The notes under the pieces were generated by a model. It saw only the letters and a list, made by a program, of their open reading frames with translations, was not told the DNA's origin and made no database searches. Of a DNA stretch of 64,000 nucleotides, positions 1 through 11,262 are shown in pieces. Position numbers and translations under genes: made by a program. Numbering within the stretch: the first letter of the stretch is position 1; every line of letters starts with the position of its first letter. This stretch comes from Zygaena filipendulae. Its lineage: Eukaryota; Arthropoda; Insecta; Lepidoptera; Zygaenidae. Where the stretch lies: positions 3,365,501 to 3,429,500 of the forward strand of contig OU015675.1 of the NCBI GenBank assembly GCA_907165275.2. Direction: 5' to 3'.

Positions 1-128
1 GTTACGACAACAAACACCTAACAAATAGGCTTACTAGTTCTGTATTAGTCATACAGAAATGCAGAAATTAACAAATGCTACAGATATTGAGTTTCTGAGA
101 TTTAAGAGCGTAAGGGATTTTTTTTTAA

Positions 129-362
129 CTAGTTGTGCCCCGAAGTTTCACCTGCGTTAATTTCAGAGTTCTCGCGGGAATTCCGGGATAAAAAGTACCC
201 TATGTGTTAATCTAATGTTATATTATTGTAAAGTTTCATTTCATGAAGTGGATTATAAAAATTATAAAATCCATTCAGTAGTTTTAGCGTGAAAGAGTAA
301 CAAACATCCATCCATCCATCCATTCATTCTTACAAACTTTCGCGTTTATAATATTAGTAGGA
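129..362 (-). mobile_element. Lep1-type non-autonomous Helitron
   Basis: Near full-length copy in reverse orientation. The 3' end is at the left: CTAG next to the expected flanking base, then the GC-rich segment with the degraded hairpin. The head, TTATAATATTAGTAGGA on this strand, is at the right. It carries an internal (CATC)n run at about 306-326, a common feature of this family. It has no coding capacity. Confidence 0.8.
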
Positions 363-856
363 AGTAGGCTATAGCTTGTCAGGTTTGTATGTTGAGAGGG
401 GTTGTTCGACCCCGGAATATTAAATAAATAAAGCTGCGTAGGAGTTAAATGATTTACATATTTGAGTGTAGTAAAAAATATTTAATATTAATTTAGATGC
501 GTATTCTTAGAAATCTGGTGGAGGAGTCAATGGTAAAACAAAATAAAATAGAAAATACAAATTTTGAATAAAAAAAAAAAGAATTTTAAAATATAATACA
601 AAATACAACAAGTTTTTAAAACTAAAAATCAATAAAAATGAGGCAGGATATCATAACGAGTGGCATAATCCGCCTCGTTACAAGCTCTAAGAAAGTTGTA
701 CGTCGTAGTTCCTTATACAAGTACAGTATTTTAGGCATTATCTGTGTAAGTGTGAATCTACAAGTGAAATTAGCACCACTCGCTATAAAAATTATACATC
801 TTTATGAAAAATTTATCGAGAGAAGAATAAGTATGTCGAATAGCGTCAATAACGAC
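363..856. other. AT-rich stretch, no feature recognised
   Basis: Poly(A)-rich sequence without splice-site-bounded coding. A short open frame at 638-895 runs into the following SINE and looks fortuitous. Confidence 0.5.
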
Positions 857-1102
857 GACCCGATTGGCGCAATGGTCACCATGCCTGCCCGCTAATCAAG
901 GGGTTCCGGGTTCGATTCCCGGTGGGGGTGGACTTTGTGTGATGAACACAGGGTTCCATTTTCCAGTCTGGGTGTGTTTATATATCTATAGTATAATATA
1001 TAAGTAATTCTATGTAGTATATACCACGTTTGCTTGGTTTCCACGACACAAGCTAATAATAGCTTACTGTGGGATCAAGTAGATCTGTGTGTTGTGATGT
1101 GG

Positions 1103-1140
<38 letters not shown>
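857..1140 (+). mobile_element. tRNA-derived SINE (Metulj-like)
   Basis: The head carries a pol III A box (TGGCGCAATGG, about 864-874) and a perfect B box (GGTTCGATTCC, about 909-919). A body with GGGTTCCATTTTCCAGTCTG follows, and the copy ends in an (ATT)n tail at about 1103-1140. This is the best preserved SINE in the window. The Metulj comparison is from memory of butterfly repeats and was not searched. Confidence 0.85.
1103..1140. repeat. (ATT)n microsatellite
   Basis: About twelve uninterrupted ATT units form the 3' tail of the preceding SINE. Confidence 0.9.
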
Positions 1141-1142
<2 letters not shown>

Positions 1143-1426
1143 AATTTTTGATGATAATTTATACTTGATATCAAAAAGTTTCATCAAATTGTGCCAAGAA
1201 CAGTGGGTTTTTAATCAATCACCATCTTAAAAATACACAAATTTCCTTAAAAATCATAATCAAAGGGATTATTAGGTACATTTTTTAACTTATAAAACTT
1301 AATTACAGACATGGCCAAGACTAGATAGGTCAAGTCATGTAAAATCGGACGTGCTATCTCGTTATAATAGTGTCGTCTTTAAAACTTTCCTGTACCTGCA
1401 CTTAATAGATAAGTTTTTATATTATC

Positions 1427-1611
1427 CCTACCAATATTATAAATGCGAAAGTAACACTGTCTGTCTGTCTGTCTGTTGCGCTTTCACGCCTTAACAGCTC
1501 AACCGATAATCATGAAATTTTGCATACACATTATAGGACACTTTTCTTTCCGGAATTCCCGCGGGAACTCTGAAATTGACGCGGGTGAAACCGCGGGGAG
1601 CATGTAGTAAA
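1427..1611 (+). mobile_element. Lep1-type Helitron copy
   Basis: Head AATATTATAAATGCGAAAG, a (CTGT)n expansion at about 1458-1475, then the GGAATTCCCGCGGGAACT segment and 3' hairpin CGCGGGTGAAACCGCG. The CTAG terminus has mutated to GTAG. Confidence 0.75.
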
Positions 1612-2365
1612 ATAATAAATCTATATTATAAACCATATATAGGTATTACATAAAAGCGAAAGGTCACTGACCATACACGAAATCTATAAAACTACGTGAC
1701 CTGAGAAGCTAAAATTTCTCAGGTAGGTAGTAGTTAGCTAAGATAGTTTTCAACGGAATTCCCGCGAGAACTCCCAAATTAACGCAGATGAAACTGCAGA
1801 TAACAGCTATTAACATAATATATAACATGCCAGCTTGAACGTTTCACATTATGTTCCTCATTAACTTGAACATTACGTTCTACATTTAAAATCACATAGT
1901 GCGCTTCATTGCGGAAAGCTTCGAGTAGCTTGGCTTTTGTATTATATTTTTTCTGTGACTTGAATAGCAAGCAGGTTATAAGTATGCTTCGGTACCCGTA
2001 TTTTGAAGCAATATTAGCTCAACTAATTAAACATCAATAGCGCCTCGAGTCATCAAAGTGGCGATAACTCGTTCAGAACTAATTCACATTTTCCGGCTTA
2101 CATTTGGAAACACTGGATTCTATTCAACCTTTCGTTGATAAAGTTATTATTATTAATAATACCTAGCTAGTAGCTACTTATAATAATAAACGGAAATGTA
2201 TAATGATGTTTCGTATTCGACTTTCAGATATAGGTAAATTAGGTAATTGAATGGATATTAAACATAACTTTAAGATTGATACCTGGACAACTATCTAATC
2301 TTAATGGTAATTTTAAATACCGTAGTAATTAGCTAATATATGTAAACACCTATCTAATTTGTTCT
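1612..2365. other. No gene; short Helitron tail fragment
   Basis: Only a degraded Helitron 3' piece (about 1755-1797) is recognisable. The rest is AT-rich and unassigned. Confidence 0.4.
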
Positions 2366-2524
2366 CTCTTATAATCTGTCCACTCAAAGGTTGCCCTGAA
2401 GAGATCGCTTTAAGCGATAAGGCCGCCTTTTGTATACCTTGAAGTTAAATATAAGAAAATTTGTAAACACTTTTTTTTTGGTGTACAGTACAGTACAATA
2501 AAGTGTTATCTATCTATCTATCCA
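2366..2524 (+). mobile_element. LINE 3' tail (R1/CR1/Jockey-like)
   Basis: Contains GGTTGCC...AGAGATCGCTTTAAGCGATAAGGCCGCC followed by TACAATAAAGTG and an (ATCT)n tail, an arrangement shared by several fragments in this window. The shared block is non-coding 3' UTR, so the clade is uncertain. Confidence 0.6.
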
Positions 2525-2600
2525 TCTATTCCCGCGATTTTACATGCGTTAATTTTGAAGTTTCCGTAGGAATAGTAGGTACTCTATGTCCTTTTATGTA

Positions 2601-3448
2601 ACCTTGACAAAAAATTATAATATAAAAGTCTATTTCTTAATATAAGATATATACTTAATAAAAAAATGCTTAGTACTTTTTATCACAGTTAAATTAACGA
2701 ACTTACTAAACGAATGGATACAAAAAAAAAATATAGAACAATTTATTCAGTAATGCAGAGTTCTTTATTTTTTAAAGCAGATCATAACGTCCCGTGGAAG
2801 CATATGAGACATTTTGCACAAAGTCGTCCCAATTTGCATGGTGGAAATCTTTTCGCATGAATTTTTCTGTACAAAGAAACTTGTTTCCCCCAAGGAAATA
2901 AAGTTCAATCACTCTAAAACATTGCGTCTCTCCCGAGGGAGGGAAGTCTGGGCTGGATCTCGAATAGGCTGTTAAGGAATTGAGACAGTGTAAGTCACGA
3001 GCTGTTCATAAACCGTCATTATGCAGAACCGAACGAAATATATTAAAAAGTTTCAGGTTTCTCCCGTAAAAAGTAAAGTTTTAAAAATAGACATTCTACT
3101 ACGTATACGTACAGCCTACGAAGTAAAAAAACGAAAAGATCTTTTTAATACAGTTGCTCAAAAAGTGGCGTATTGCAGGGACGTTTAGCGTTCGGGATGT
3201 GGGCTATTACATACTCGAGCTTTTTGTTTACCTTTCCCGAACTCGTGCGTTGTCTTTGCCAACTGTCAAAAATGGCGAACGACTTTGACACACTTTTTGC
3301 ATTGCGAAACGTAGATTTCGCATTACTAATACGACTAGCGCCATCTCTTGATCACAGTTGGAACTTAGTTGAGTTTGTTGTGTTTTTGATATTTTATTAA
3401 ATTGCTTAATTTTTTCGTAACTGTATTAAAAATAGTTGTTCAGTACAC
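2601..3448. other. No feature recognised
   Basis: AT-rich stretch. A short open frame at 3173-3400 contains CATCTCTTGATC-like repeat sequence and has no recognisable domain. Confidence 0.4.
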
Positions 3449-3558
3449 GTGCGGAACCGTCATTGCAACTAGTTCCGACTGTCAACCCTCACCTTCGGCT
3501 GCGCCTCGGCTCGGGTAGACATTTGTCGGAACTCTTTGCAATGACAGGCTTTCCGCAC
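3449..3558. repeat. GC-rich foldback repeat
   Basis: Both ends read GTGCGGAA inward, and the arms share GTCATTGCAA and AGTTCCGAC-type blocks, so about 110 bp can fold on itself. The centre, CTTCGGCTGCGCCTCGGCTC, is much more GC-rich than its surroundings. It is probably a small palindromic MITE; no clear target duplication was seen. Confidence 0.6.
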
Positions 3559-3744
3559 TTATAATGAAATATACTATATTAACACTGGCATGCATACAAA
3601 AGATGTTTTTATAGAATTTCTGTTTACACATTAATCATCTCGATGGTTTCAGTTATAAATTTCGTTGGAAATCCTTTGATATTCCCTTATGAAGTTTGTG
3701 ATCAATATAAAAAGGATCGTATTTGTATTGTTGGCCAATGAAAT

Positions 3745-3950
3745 AAGATAGATAGATAGGTAGAGAATGCCGCAAGGCATTAAGTTCGCCATTTGTGCAC
3801 ACAGTGCAATAAAGAATAAATAAATAGATAGCACTTGTACACCAAAAAAAAAGTGTTTAAAGGCGGCCTTATCGCTTAAAGCGATCTCTCCCAGGCAACC
3901 GTTGAGTGGACAGATTATAAGCTAGTGAGGATATTAGATAGGTGTTTACA
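3745..3950. mobile_element. Two LINE tails, head-to-head
   Basis: A + strand tail (GGTAGAGAATGCC...GTGCAATAAAG, about 3758-3832) abuts a - strand tail of the 2366-2524 type (about 3836-3925, with GGCGGCCTTATCGCTTAAAG). The junction is (ATAG)n/poly(A). Confidence 0.6.
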
Positions 3951-4507
3951 TAAATATTAGATAGGAAAATACAACTAATAAAAAATACATAATATGATAA
4001 CATATATTATATATCAACAGCATACGCAAAAAATTTATTGATCATTTTGTTCAAAACTATCTTGTAGTTTTTGTGAGATTCAGTTTTATTGTGGTCAAGT
4101 TGTGTTGCTAGGCCTGGCGAGGTTTACATTGCAATTCAAATGTTATAATTTAAAGTATTCTTTGACCCATGTCATGTCTTGTCGATGACACCATTGGACC
4201 AAATGAACATAACGGCTCACTGTCGTTTTTCTTCATGCCTGCCACGGATACTTGCGTTGTCTATTATCCCTTTAGTCTGTGAACGAAACACTTTTCAGTC
4301 GGCATTTCCCTCCCTTAACACAAAAGCGACCTAACGAAGCAAATTTTGTTAGCTGACAGATGGAATAATCTAAGTAAACGTATTTTATTTTGCGCTGACT
4401 TTGTCAATTTTCTTGTTTATTTGCGGAACATAAAGGATGCAAATTGTGATAACGCTGTTTCTCTCCGACTTAACTCCTTAGTGAATTGGTAGTTGTATGT
4501 AAACTTG

Positions 4508-4738
4508 ACTACCGGGTTAGCGCAGTGGTTACCATATCTGTCCTCTAATGAAGAGGTTTCAGCTTTAAGTTCTTGTAAGGGTGGACATTGTATGATGAAT
4601 ACAGGGTTCCGATTTCAAGTCTGGGTGTGTTTATATATTTATAATATTATATTGTAATTTATGTAAGTATAGTAGGTATCTAGTAAATAGCACGTTTTGC
4701 AGCTTAGTGTCAGATTAAACAACTATTATTATTTAGTT
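4508..4738 (+). mobile_element. tRNA-derived SINE, older copy
   Basis: Same family as the copy at 857. The A box is TAGCGCAGTGG and the B box is mutated (GGTTTCAGCTTT). The body block GGTTCCGATTTCAAGTCTGG is retained and the tail is (ATT)n. Confidence 0.75.
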
Positions 4739-5049
4739 AATTTATAATAAAATACTTAAGTAGGTATTTTATTTTTCTACGAAGTTATACTAGTGCGGGT
4801 TTAGTACGCGCGTTTAGGAACACTGTAGCTAGACAAACAAAATAATTTTTAGAATTGGTTTAGAAGTTTTTGAGTTTATCCATTACAAACAAAACATAGG
4901 TTACATTGGTTACAAATAAAACATCAAATCTTTTTCTCGGAAAAATTTTCTTCTCGTAAATTTTATCCCGCAATTTCTATACGGGAATCCCGAATTTAAC
5001 GCCAGTGAGGTTTCACGGTTGTGGGGATCGACAAGAATAAAACAAGGAA

Positions 5050-5240
5050 TATCCTTACTATTAATGCGAAAGTGAGTTTGTTTGTTTCTTTGTTACGCTT
5101 TCACGCCTCAAAAGCTCAACCGATCATCATGTAATTTGGCATACCCGTTGTCAGGGGTACAGGGGAGAACAAAGGCTACTTTTTATTTCGTAATGCCCGC
5201 GGAAACTCCGAAAACGTGGGTGAAACTGCATTAAGTTTTG
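5050..5240 (+). mobile_element. Lep1-type Helitron, 3' end decayed
   Basis: Starts TCCTTACTATTAATGCGAAAG directly after an A and runs through the CTCAACCGATCATCATG and CAGGGGTACAG blocks to GTGGGTGAAACTGC. The terminal CTAG is lost. A separate degraded tail lies just upstream at about 4955-5030. Confidence 0.7.
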
Positions 5241-5385
5241 CATACTACTGCAATTAGAATTTTAAATTTCGCTTTTCGCTTTTCAACTCTCAATTTTATA
5301 CCTAATAACATAGTTTTTCAGGTTCGTAGTTTTACTAATTAATATCTATGGACGCAATTTGTCTGAAAATAAACAATTTTTTAGT

Positions 5386-5450
5386 TTACCCGCGGAATTC
5401 CCGCGGGATGTAAGAAATTAACGCGGGTGAAACCGAGGGGAACAGCCTGT
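5386..5450 (+). mobile_element. Helitron 3'-end fragment
   Basis: Only the GGAATTCCCGCGGGAT segment and ACGCGGGTGAAACCG hairpin remain. Confidence 0.6.
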
Positions 5451-5885
5451 TTTTCAATAAATCTCGTTTTATTCTTACGTGTATGTACAATGTGCATATA
5501 TGATTCGCTGAGGTTACCTGGCAATAAACCCTAGCAATGTGGATGTGGAATGATGAAGTAGTCCATCGGGGCGCGGCTATGAAATTCAGCCTTCGCTATG
5601 CCCAAAGTAAATTCATGCGGTTAAAATCGTAAATCTTACCGGTCATAGCGCGCGGCAGCTTTTATTTGGCTGTGAATACAAGATGCCAATAAACTTGAGT
5701 GTCTATACCTACTAATACGTATATAATATATGTATGTGTATATGTATTTAGTATATTTTGTATGTATCTGCTTTTATTTAATTTATTTAATATATTCGTG
5801 GTAATATTATTTATATAAATTTTATATTTATATTTTTTGCTGTTCTGTAACATGCCACTTAAATATCACCTAGCCAAAAGTTTGA

Positions 5886-5968
5886 CTGGTAGAGAATGCC
5901 TTAGGCATTAAATCCGCCTTTTGTACGATAAAGTGCAATAAAGTTCTTTAAATAAATAAATAAAATAA
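5886..5968 (+). mobile_element. LINE 3' tail
   Basis: GGTAGAGAATGCCTTAGGCATT followed by CCGCCTTTTGTACG, GTGCAATAAAG and an (AAAT)n tail; matches the fragment at about 3758. Confidence 0.6.
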
Positions 5969-5971
5969 TAC

Positions 5972-6290
5972 TAGCTGATCCCCGCAGTTTCACCCGCGTC
6001 AATTTCGGAGTTTTTTTTTATAAACTTTATGCACATCATGGTATAAACGGCGGACTTAATACTGTGGCGCATTCTCTGCCAGTCAAACTTCAGATACAGA
6101 CTACAGAGACTACAGAGAGCTCACTTGGCGGTGCATTTACGATATTTCGCGGGAATTCCGCAATGAAAAGTACCCTATGCCCTTTTCTGTACCCCTGATA
6201 ACGTGTATGCAAAATTCATTAGTGTCTAAGTAGCAAAGGTGTGAAAGCGTAACAAACGAACAACTAATCTCACATTCCCATAAATAAGGA
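5972..6290 (-). mobile_element. Interrupted Helitron
   Basis: Starts ACTAGCTGATCCCCGCAGTTTCACCC (3' end, reverse). A LINE-tail-like insert lies at about 6010-6120, and the rest of the body, with GGGAATTCCG, GTACCCTATG and the AAGCGTAACAAACGAAC head, resumes to about 6290. Confidence 0.6.
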
Positions 6291-6295
6291 TAGTA

Positions 6296-6449
6296 AGGAT
6301 TGTAAATGCGAATGTTTGTTTGTAACGTTTTCACGCTTTAACTAAGGGACAAATCGTCAGTTTTGCATACACGTTGTCAGGGGTACAGAAAAGAACATAG
6401 GGTACTTTTCATCCCCGAATTCATACGAGAACTCCGAAATTAAAACCAC
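6296..6449 (+). mobile_element. Helitron copy truncated by a MITE
   Basis: The head, GATTGTAAATGCGAATG, runs on to AACTCCGAAATTAA, where the copy stops at the palindromic MITE that starts at 6453. This gives the relative insertion order. Confidence 0.65.
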
Positions 6450-6452
6450 TAA

Positions 6453-6689
6453 CCGCCGCACTCAAAGTCGACTTTAATGATTACTTAGTTAAGTATAGAT
6501 ATTTAAAACAAAACTGCCGCAATCAGACAAGTTTATTAAATTAATTTTAATTGGCATTTAACTAATTAAGATACATCTCATTAAATGCCAATTAAAATTA
6601 ATTTACTGAGCGTCTCTGATTGCGGCAGTTTTGTCTTAAAAATTTATACTTAACTAAGTAATCATTAAATTCGACTCTGAGTGCGGCCG
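6453..6689. mobile_element. Palindromic MITE, PIF/Harbinger-like, TAA duplication
   Basis: 237 bp, nearly fully palindromic: CCGCCGCACTC at the left is answered by GAGTGCGGCCG at the right, and the arms share GTCGACTTTAATGATTAC, AACTGCCGCAATCAGAC and AATTGGCATTTAA blocks. Flanked by TAA at 6450-6452 and 6690-6692. Three-bp TWA duplications are a hallmark of PIF/Harbinger; the family assignment rests on that only. Non-coding. Confidence 0.85.
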
Positions 6690-6692
6690 TAA

Positions 6693-6894
6693 GAGCCTGT
6701 CCAGATGACGCGAGTCGAGAACGCGCGTGTTCCCGAGATACTAGAGCCACATAGATCCCGTCCAGATGCTCTCGCGCGTAAAACGGTTGCAACGCGTCGG
6801 ACTCTCGACTCGCGCGTAAAACGCTTGCAACGCGTCGGACTCTCGACTCGCGCGTTCTCGACTCGCGCGTAAAACGCGTCATCTGGACAGGCTC
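6693..6894. mobile_element. CpG-rich TIR element with TAA duplication
   Basis: 202 bp bounded by GAGCCTGTCCAGATGACG and its reverse complement. TAA is at 6690-6692 and at 6895-6897. The interior has two copies of a 38-bp unit at 6774-6811 and 6812-6849, full of CGCG. It is far more GC-rich than anything nearby. An open frame across it is a by-product of the repeat. The left TAA is shared with the right duplication of the adjoining MITE. Confidence 0.75.
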
Positions 6895-7309
6895 TAAGAA
6901 CAATTAGTACCTACTTATAATATATTTTTCTAAGAAGACTAGCTATGTTACTACATGTTCGATAAGCGATTACCTATATCTGTCATCAGTATCAATGTCC
7001 ACGGTTTCACTGACACCACCGGACACCAACCATTCAACCACCATTCAACTAAATGAAAATAGTTCAAATAGCAAAATTTTACTTAGATATACAGTATTTA
7101 AGGTGGGATGAGCACCTGATTCGAGCACTCGATATAATTTTTGCATAGATACATAGAACTAAAAAAAGGAAAAGAAAACGCGGACCTATATAAAAACATG
7201 GGCTTACGGAGGTGAATGAACTTTATATTTGACTTATGGCTCGCCAGCAGAAATACAAAGGAATGGCCTTGAAACACCATTAGGGTAGTGACCTCAGTTC
7301 TGCAACATA

Positions 7310-7553
7310 CCGCCGCACTCAAAGTCGACTTTAATGATTACTTAGTTAAGTCTAGATTTTTAAACAAAACTGCCGCAATCAGACAAGTTTAATAAATTTA
7401 TGTTAATTGGCATTTAACTAATCTCATCTCATAAATACATCTCATTAAATGCCAATTAACATTAATTTACTGAACGTCTCTGATTGCGGCAGTTTTGTTT
7501 TAAAAATCTATACTTAACTAAGTAATCATTAAAGTCTATTCTGAGTGCGGCCG
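7310..7553. mobile_element. Palindromic MITE, second full copy
   Basis: Same family as 6453-6689. The flanks are ATA at the left and TTA at the right, so the duplication has diverged or the copy is rearranged. Both arms and the AATTGGCATTTAACTAAT core are intact. Confidence 0.8.
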
Positions 7554-7565
7554 TTAGTCTCTAAT

Positions 7566-7728
7566 CCTAACTAAAACTATTAATGCGAATGTGAGTTTCT
7601 TTGTTTGTTACGCTTTTGTGGCTTTACTTTTTTTACACAGACGTTGTCAGATAAACAGAAAACGACATAAGGTATCCCGGGATCCCCGCGGAAATTCTGA
7701 AATTAGGTAATAAAACTGTAATTAAAGT
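7566..7728 (+). mobile_element. Degraded Lep1-type Helitron
   Basis: Head AACTATTAATGCGAATGTGAG, GTTGTCAG block, and a decayed CCCGCGGAAATTC segment; the 3' terminus is lost. Confidence 0.6.
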
Positions 7729-8001
7729 CATTGATATAATCGTATCGTTATACGTAGCGTATATAGGCTTGTAAATCAGCGTTAGAAATAGATTGTGTTG
7801 CTTGTGTGATCGACTCCAGTGGATATCACTCGCTGGCCGCTAATCGAATTGCGCTCAGAATTTGGAATATTGAGTATTCACCGACGTGGCATATTTGACG
7901 AGCTCCGTTTGTTGCATTTGTAAAACAAATAAACCGAACTGATGCTAACAAGTTCGTTATAGAGCTTAGTTGGTTCTGTTACGTTTCGTTTCTAAAAGGT
8001 C

Positions 8002-8082
8002 TGATGACCGGGCCAGCACAGTGGTCACCACGCTACTGCGCTATTCAAGTGGTTCCGGGTTCGATTCTCACTGGGAACGTTC
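8002..8082 (+). mobile_element. SINE head, 3'-truncated
   Basis: Keeps the A box (CAGCACAGTGG) and a perfect B box (GGTTCGATTCT core), then diverges after GGGAACG. Confidence 0.75.
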
Positions 8083-8895
8083 ATAAGAAGAAAAAGAAGG
8101 ATAGTAGCGTGGATAGCTTTCTTCGAGCGTCTTGAAGGTTTTCCCTCACAATGAATGCAACGTTTGGCTCGCTGGTGTGACCAATTGTAATTAATGGTAA
8201 TTAAAGGTTCGGACTAGAAAGTAAGTTACATTATGCATGGTGCCCTAGTTAGCAAACAAAAGTGTTATTGTTTTTAATTGAAAAATATCTTAAAATAATA
8301 TCTTCGTTTCAACCAAACAAATCCTCAATCCATTTGTGCTCGTAACTTATATTCGACATTCTAAAATTACAGAGTTTCAAAAAGCCTTTTCATAGTAGGT
8401 AAGCACCTTGACTACAAAGAAAATTTAGTACCTATTAAAGGTTTATAGTAGTTTCAATCTGTCTGTTTTGTAAACAGAATATTGGGTTTGAAATTAGATA
8501 GGTACCTACAATGTTTTAATATCTAATGCTCTTAAATAGTTTACATAAAATAGACAGGTACTATTTAGTAAACAATCCTAAAATGTAGCTAGGCAACACT
8601 GAGATTTAAGAATTATTATTTGTTCTTTAGTGAAGTAGAAAAATTCCAGTGTAGGTACATCTTGTGCCAAGCTCAAAGTGGTACAAGAATATGTTAGGAC
8701 AGCCGTGCAATAGCACTATATACTCATGATATTTTCGCATGCCCACACTACCGTATCATGAATAAAACATAAGATAATATACCTTTGACGAGCGACGGTT
8801 TTTAGGGGTCTGCTATATCCGACTGCAAAGTCGAGCTTATTTTTATTTTGCTTTTCTTAGGAAATTAGCGGATTAACAATATTTGCAAATCTGTC
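8083..8895. other. No feature recognised
   Basis: AT-rich intergenic DNA without splice-bounded coding or repeat ends that I can place. Confidence 0.4.
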
Positions 8896-8896
8896 G

Positions 8897-9068
8897 CCAA
8901 GCACCTAACGGTGTGTTCCGACAGCCCCACTTGAAAGCCAGTTCCCATCTCCATTCCAGGTCGGCAACGCACCTGCAAGCCTTCTGGTGTTGCAGATGTC
9001 TATGGGTGGAGGTAATCACTTACCATCAGGTGTACCACTTGCCCGTTTGCCCCCTAGACATAAAAAAA
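8897..9068 (+). mobile_element. LINE 3' end (RTE/Jockey-like)
   Basis: Carries GGTCGGCAACGCACCTGCA, TCTGGTGTTGCAGATGTC and ACCATCAGGTG...CCCGTTTGCCCCC ahead of a poly(A) tail. A second copy lies at 41085. The open frame here is not a gene. Confidence 0.7.
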
Positions 9069-9510
9069 CAAATCTCAACGATAAATTTAATTTTACGAAC
9101 TCAAAATCAATTTACACTTTTACGTCCACTGAGTACCAAGTAATAATTGTTTAAACAATAATGACGTTTTTTAAACTTATCAGTCTGTAAGTCCAGGGCT
9201 AGTCCGCAGGACGGCTAATAAATTTTCATGGGTGTATACTGCATACTATATCTTAGAACCAAGTAACCAACTTTTGAAACTATTCGTCGGGAAAGGTTAT
9301 AGTATCTAAACATTAATAAAAGAACAGTATTTTTTGTATTTATAAATGTCTCTTACAGTTCTATTTGTGGTCGCCTAACTCAAAACTCAAAAGCAGTATG
9401 AGTTCATAACTTTTAATTTTCAATAGTGCTAGTAATTTGAAACCTCTTCATTAATTTCTACGCTCTATGAAAATAGCGTTAATGTAGCGTCGATTGGGTG
9501 AAATTCCATC

Positions 9511-9711
9511 TATACTTATATTATAAAGAGCTAAAGTTTGTAAGTTTGTGACGTTGTTGAGGGTGATCTCTGAATCTACTGAACCGATTTTGAAAATTCT
9601 TTCACTTATAGGAAGCTACGGTAGACCTGAGTGTCATAGGGTACTTTTCATTCCGAAATTCCCACGGAAACTCCGAAATTACCGCGGGTGAAACCGCAGG
9701 GGACAGCTGGT
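9511..9711 (+). mobile_element. Helitron subfamily B copy
   Basis: Head CTTATATTATAAAGAGC rather than ATAAATGCGAAAG, then ACTGAACCGATTTTGAAAA and TTCTTTCAC blocks, ending CGCGGGTGAAACCGC and CAGCTGG (CTAG mutated to CTGG). Complete apart from that. Confidence 0.75.
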
Positions 9712-9892
9712 TTTAAATAAATCCAGAATTTAATTTAAATTAAAACCTTGTTAGGCTCAAGTAAAATGTCAATTGAGGCGAACGTTCCAATACTCGTCAG
9801 TATTTATTTACTCTTCGCCTACTTTGTAGAGCTGTTACCCTATCATAAAATAATATTGTATCCTCCTTTTTTTTTCTACGTGATATCCTTAG

Positions 9893-10130
9893 TTTTTACT
9901 ATTTTAAATCCTAATGTGAGTTTGTTTATTTGGTACGCTTTCATGCTATAGCGGCTCAACCGATTATCATGAAATTTTGCATGCATGTTGTCAGGTTTTA
10001 GGATACTTTTATCACGGAATTCCATAACAGAAATTTGGTATATTTACAGAGAAAGGAGGGTATTGACTAGAGTTTCATAAAGTTTCACCCACGTTAATTT
10101 CGGAGTTCCCGGTGGAATTCAAGGATAAGA
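9893..10130. mobile_element. Helitron head plus reversed Helitron tail
   Basis: A + strand head (CCTAATGTGAGTTTG...GAATTCC) is followed at about 10078 by a - strand tail (AGTTTCACCCACGTTAATTTCGGAG). Both are incomplete. Confidence 0.6.
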
Positions 10131-11262
10131 CAGATGGACGTAGCGACGGACGAGTAGCTTCAATAGAAAAAAATCAATAAGATTGACATGCGAGCCCTAC
10201 TCGGAACTGTTCCTTCATCCTTTTAGTAGATCCTAAGAGAATGAACATTTTTGTTGACTTTGTACGTTGAGTGAGTTTATTTTAAGCTATTTATTATTCT
10301 TTTGGACAATTTTTTCGGACATTTTCTTGTTGATATCAACATTTGTGAAGGAATAAATTTCAACTTTATGGGAATCATCTCCTTTGTGCTCTTTGTGAGG
10401 ACTTGTTTTAATTTCGCCGGCGTGCGCTTCCATTTCATTTCTATGCGGGTGATTTTTTGACAAGCGTCTGCGTGAGATTACGTTTTTTTGTATCTGCACG
10501 TCTTTTAATCTTGGGGATAAGCGGGTGCCTTTGATGTCAAATAGTTTGGCCGTTTCCGATCTAAATAACCGGAATTCGACTAGCTACAAGAACTTGAAAG
10601 TGACCCGAGTAGCTGTGCAATCATGCCAGTAAAATTGTATTGTGGTACAAATCGTTATATACCTACTTAATCTTCTGTGAATCGAAGTAAACTAAAATTC
10701 CCCAAGCAGATAATAAATCTATTTCTAGGCATCCTTCGACTCTAGGCAGGTATCTTATTATATCAGCTTCCAATCTCCGAATCTCATAACTTTTTGTTAT
10801 ATGACTTTGTAATATTATTATTAAGAAGAAGAAGAAGAAAATACATTTATTTCAGCACAACACACAAGAAAAAGAAACAAACATCAACAGTGCCTAATCT
10901 AAAGAAACATAGATAATATCTCTTGCATAATATTATTAGTGGAGATATTATATTAGTGGATAATAAGCTACAAATTTAATCTTATATTGGATTAAATAAC
11001 TGTTCAACGTTATTGACAATTTGTGGGTTTTTGATTCTAAAACATTTACAAAATGTAAACTTTACACTTAACTTTCTAGTATGAGTATTAGGTACTAATA
11101 AAGGGAGGCATCTTAGGTACAAATAACTGCGTAAATAGCGCCAATAACATTTGATTTATTCAGTAACAAGCTAGCCGGAGGTCGTAAAACCCCTCCCATG
11201 CCTGACACCTAACTAGCTATCTGTGATAAAACTAATATAATATTATCTTTTCTTCTTTTCAG
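10131..11262. other. Upstream region of the Dpr gene
   Basis: Holds a (GAA)n run and a reversed LINE-like tail (about 10825-10880, TTTATTTCAGCACAACACAC). No promoter, start site or upstream exon could be placed with confidence. Confidence 0.4.

Noticed and set aside
857..930. tRNA gene
   Set aside because: A and B boxes are present but the copy continues into a SINE body and (ATT)n tail, with sibling copies at 4508 and 18117.
6598..6903. 101-residue Arg/Ser-rich frame
   Set aside because: It spans a MITE arm and the CpG-rich TIR element; residue repeats mirror the 38-bp DNA unit.
8883..9143. 86-residue frame
   Set aside because: It lies in a LINE 3' tail that recurs at 41085, not a gene.
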